DNA of 54,203 nucleotides from Mycoemilia scoparia (Eukaryota; Kickxellomycota; Kickxellomycetes; Kickxellales; Kickxellaceae): NCBI GenBank assembly GCA_027575805.1, contig JANBPU010000059.1, forward strand, positions 1 through 54,203, read 5' to 3'. Both the position numbers and the translations under genes were made by a program. The notes below the pieces were generated by a model. That model was not told the DNA's origin and ran no database searches. It was given only the letters and a program-made list of their open reading frames with translations. This document shows, piece by piece, positions 51,767 to 54,203 of the stretch; the stretch's first letter is position 1; every line of letters starts with the position of its first letter.

Positions 51767-54203
51767 TTATTCGGCTGGAACAAAACTGCTCTGTAACAAT
51801 GCCTTTTGGCTATCACGACGATGCTTGATCCAAAGTGCCATAGCAATCAAATAAACCAGGGCTGCTAGACCAACACCCAGACCAATCCACAGGGCCTTGT
51901 TAATCTTCGAAGGTTGAGCCAAACTCTTTGGACCAGTTGGTGCGCTAGGCCCATCATTTCCATAGAAATAGATCCACTGCTTTGCAAGCCAGTCGTCAAG
52001 GGTATTATCATGAAGCCTAACCATAGACTTTGAATCTTTCTTGAAAACATCATCCAAGAACTTGTGTAGTCTGAACATGGTCCCATCATCTTTGCCTTTC
52101 TGTAGTGGTGCGATACAAACATCGATAAATGATACTCCTCTGTCAGTGTCGAAATACTTGTTATTCTTCATAACCTCGTCTTTATTGTATCCGGGATTCC
52201 TTAGCGCCTGGGGCTTATTGAACTCGGTATGGAAATTGTTGTGGACATTGAGAATTTGGATACGATCAGTGTCCCACCCCAACGGCCTAGAAAGTCCACC
52301 CGGGAATCGTTTAAAGAAAGTGGAAACGGCTTGATTTGGATTCGATGCCATGTTTCTGAAATTCTCGAAAGCAGTGTAAATGACAAATTGGATCTTTAGA
52401 GCCTTATCGGCGTCACATACAGATTCTTTGCCTTCAGGGTTAGTGATCATGTCGGAGTCAATGGTTTTGCTGGTGGAGGTTGGGGCTGGCGGAGGAGGTG
52501 GCTGACGCTGAGTATTGTTGTCGTTATCATTGTTGTTATTTTGAGTTGGTATGGTCTGGTGATTATCTTTATCCTCGTTCTGGCCATCCTTCTCACGTTG
52601 CTGTTGTGGCTCTTGTTGTTCCTGATCACGGAATGTTGCTGTCGGTGTTGCATTCATTAGATCTTCAAGTGCTCTATCTTCTTCAGCCTGTTTTACTGTA
52701 TCTATCTGTGTGTGCTGAGGAACTTGTGTTCTTTGGTTGTTGGAGAATGTTGTGACAGCCGGAGCGGCAGCTGTGGCTGTTGCTTGATTCCTATTTTGAT
52801 CTGGTCTATTGTTAGTAATCCTGTCGTTATTGGTGTCGGTGGGACGAGGAGGAATAGTGTTATTATTTTCAGTAGGACGCTGGGGGGCTTGTGTAGGTCT
52901 TTGCCGAGTCTCGTTGTTTTCAGTAGGTCCAGGTGTTTGTCTTCCTTGCGTATTATTATTTTCAGTTGGACGTGAAGGAGGTCTCTGTGGCTCATTCTCA
53001 TTGGGTGGTGTAGGTCTTTGCTGTGGACTGGCATTTTCTGTAGGACGCTGGGGAGATGGTGGTGGTCTTTGGGTCTCGTTATTTTCAGTAGGTTGAGGTG
53101 CTGGCCTATTATCAGGTCTTGGTTCAGTTTGTGTATTTCTATTATTATCACCCAAACCTAGATTATTGAGAATATTCGTTACTGGAGGAACTACGACATC
53201 CCCCAAATTTTGTACAGCACCAGCAAGTGCCCCTTGTGGCCGGCCATTCTGAGGAGTTGCTCTAGCTTCAGGCTGTGGCTCCGTTCTCTGTGCGGGGGGT
53301 GGACCAGGGTTATTAGGTCTTGGCGCGGGCTCGTTGTTTGGGGGGTTGTTTGGCCTGTTTCCACCAGTGTTTGGTGGTGGGTTCGACTGCTGCTGATTAG
53401 GAAACAGTGTGCCGCCTATGATAAAAACATTTAATTTAAAGTTTAATAAGTGTTATTTGATAGCAAAAGTATTACCATGAGTTATTTTTATATTTACCTA
53501 AATTAGTGCCCAATACGTTATCAGCGCCATTAACTATGCCTGGGATTAAACCTGGCGTCCTATTGGGTCTACCAGAACCATTTCCTGGGTTTGGACTGGC
53601 ATTGCTAGGATTCTGTTGACTGACATTTCCTGGATTTGGGCTGCCATTGTTGGGATTTCGCTGACCGCCATTTCCTGGGTTTGGTCCGTTATTACTGGGG
53701 TTCTGTTGACCACCAGTGTTTGGTGGTGGGTTCGGCTGCTGTTGATTAGGGAATAGTGTGCCGCCTATGATAAAAAGTTTAATTTAAAGTTTAATAAGTG
53801 TTATTTGATAGCAAAAAAATAACCATGAGTTATTTTTATATTTACCTAGGTTAGTGCCCAATACGTTATCAGCGCCATTAACTATGCCTGGGATTAAACC
53901 TGGCGTCCTATTGGGTCTACCAGCACCATTTCCAGGGCTTGGACTGGCATTGCTAGGATTCTGTTGACCGGCATTTCCTGGATTTGGGCTGCCATTATTG
54001 GGATTTCGCTGACCGCCATTTCCTGGGTTTGGTCCGTTATTACTGGGGTTCTGTTGGCCACCAGTGTTTGGTGGTGGGTTCGGCTGCTGCTGATTAGGAA
54101 ACAGTGTGCCGCCTATGATAAAAAGATTAATTTAAAGTTTAATAAGTGTTATTTGATAGCAAAAAAATAACCATGAGTTATTTTTATATTTACCTAGGTT
54201 AGT
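51767..54203 (-). CDS. Single-pass surface protein with duplicated Asn/Pro-rich exon modules (partial)
   Basis: The 5' end lies beyond the window. Exons seen on the minus strand: 54194-54203 (partial), 53846-54112, 53498-53764 and the last exon 51767-53415. The two complete internal exons are both 267 nt, phase 1 at each end, with introns of 81, 81 and 82 nt that are nearly identical in sequence. Each encodes GTLFPNQQQ, Asn/Pro/Gly repeats (NPSNNGPNPGN, NPNNGSPNPGN) and TPGLIPGIVNGADNVLGTNLG. The last exon adds a Pro/Arg/Gln region with about seven (R)PTENN-type repeats, a Gln/Asn-rich linker, then a folded-looking domain of about 180 aa with SVCDADKALKIQFVIYTAFE and FIDVCIAPLQKGKDDG, one transmembrane helix (ALWIGLGVGLAALVYLIAMALW) and a short basic tail. 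I recognise no family. A wall- or surface-exposed stalked receptor or adhesin is inferred. Confidence 0.75.
53498..54193 (-). repeat. Tandem 348-bp exon-plus-intron duplication
   Basis: Two complete units of one 267-nt exon and one 81-nt intron, 53498-53845 and 53846-54193, with a further unit entering at the window edge and a partly related 5' end in the last exon. Exon and intron sequence are both highly similar between units, which points to recent unequal duplication. Confidence 0.88.

Noticed and set aside
53415..54203. Regularly spaced repeats as a CRISPR array
   Set aside because: Units are 348 bp, with a coding exon and a GT-AG intron; the genome is eukaryotic.

Overview
The window looks like nuclear DNA of an early-diverging filamentous fungus; Zoopagomycota or Mucoromycota are the likeliest, but this is inference. 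Genes are small and mostly rich in short introns of about 80 bp (GTAAGT-like donors, CTAAY-like branch sites, TAG acceptors). Coding sequence sits in A+T-rich, microsatellite-rich spacers. The gene set mixes fungal proteins (UBP6, SET2, NSE2, uL30m, CMC4) with families usually discussed in animals or plants (DGAT1, a BORCS5-like BORC subunit, an RPEL-repeat actin-binding protein, an RNF14-like RBR ligase). Gene models were built by hand from both strands. Each listed exon sum is a multiple of three, and junctions keep frame through conserved motifs.

Layout. 0.9-4.6 kb (+): membrane protein with about five fasciclin (FAS1) domains. 5.3-7.5 kb (+): DGAT1. 7.9-9.5 kb (-): RWD-RING-IBR-RING ubiquitin ligase. 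9.5-12.1 kb: spacer with a cluster of MITE-like elements. 12.1-13.0 kb (+): small four-exon orphan. 14.4 kb (-): CMC4. 15.1-16.9 kb (-) and 17.4-21.4 kb (+): UBP6 and SET2, divergent. 22.1-24.5 kb (+): CobW/ZNG1-type metallochaperone GTPase. 25.9-29.1 kb (-): cold-shock-domain RNA-binding protein. 31.7-32.4 kb (-): four-RPEL protein. 33.6-34.9 kb (+): NSE2 SUMO ligase. 35.3-41.2 kb (-): intronless 1962-aa orphan. 42.1-42.5 kb (+): mitochondrial uL30m. 42.8-47.2 kb (-): BORCS5-like protein with an N-myristoylation start. 47.2-51.8 kb: repeat-rich spacer. 51.8 kb to the end (-): single-pass surface protein built from tandemly duplicated exon-intron modules, running off the window.

The genes do not form one pathway. 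Themes are ubiquitin/SUMO (RBR ligase, UBP6, NSE2), chromatin and RNA (SET2, cold-shock protein), lipid or lysosome/vacuole-type membranes (DGAT1, FAS1 protein, BORCS5-like) and mitochondria (CMC4, uL30m). The spacers and some introns carry three dispersed repeat groups: palindromic-ended MITEs with TTTTTGAAGGG termini, a repeat of about 320 bp (three copies), and a repeat of about 125 bp (four copies). One MITE is nested inside a copy of the 320-bp repeat. The most notable observations are the BORCS5-like gene, whose start codon is an exon by itself and whose splicing creates the myristoylation motif; the 348-bp exon-intron duplications; and the cold-shock gene with a 9-nt microexon and a GC-AG intron.
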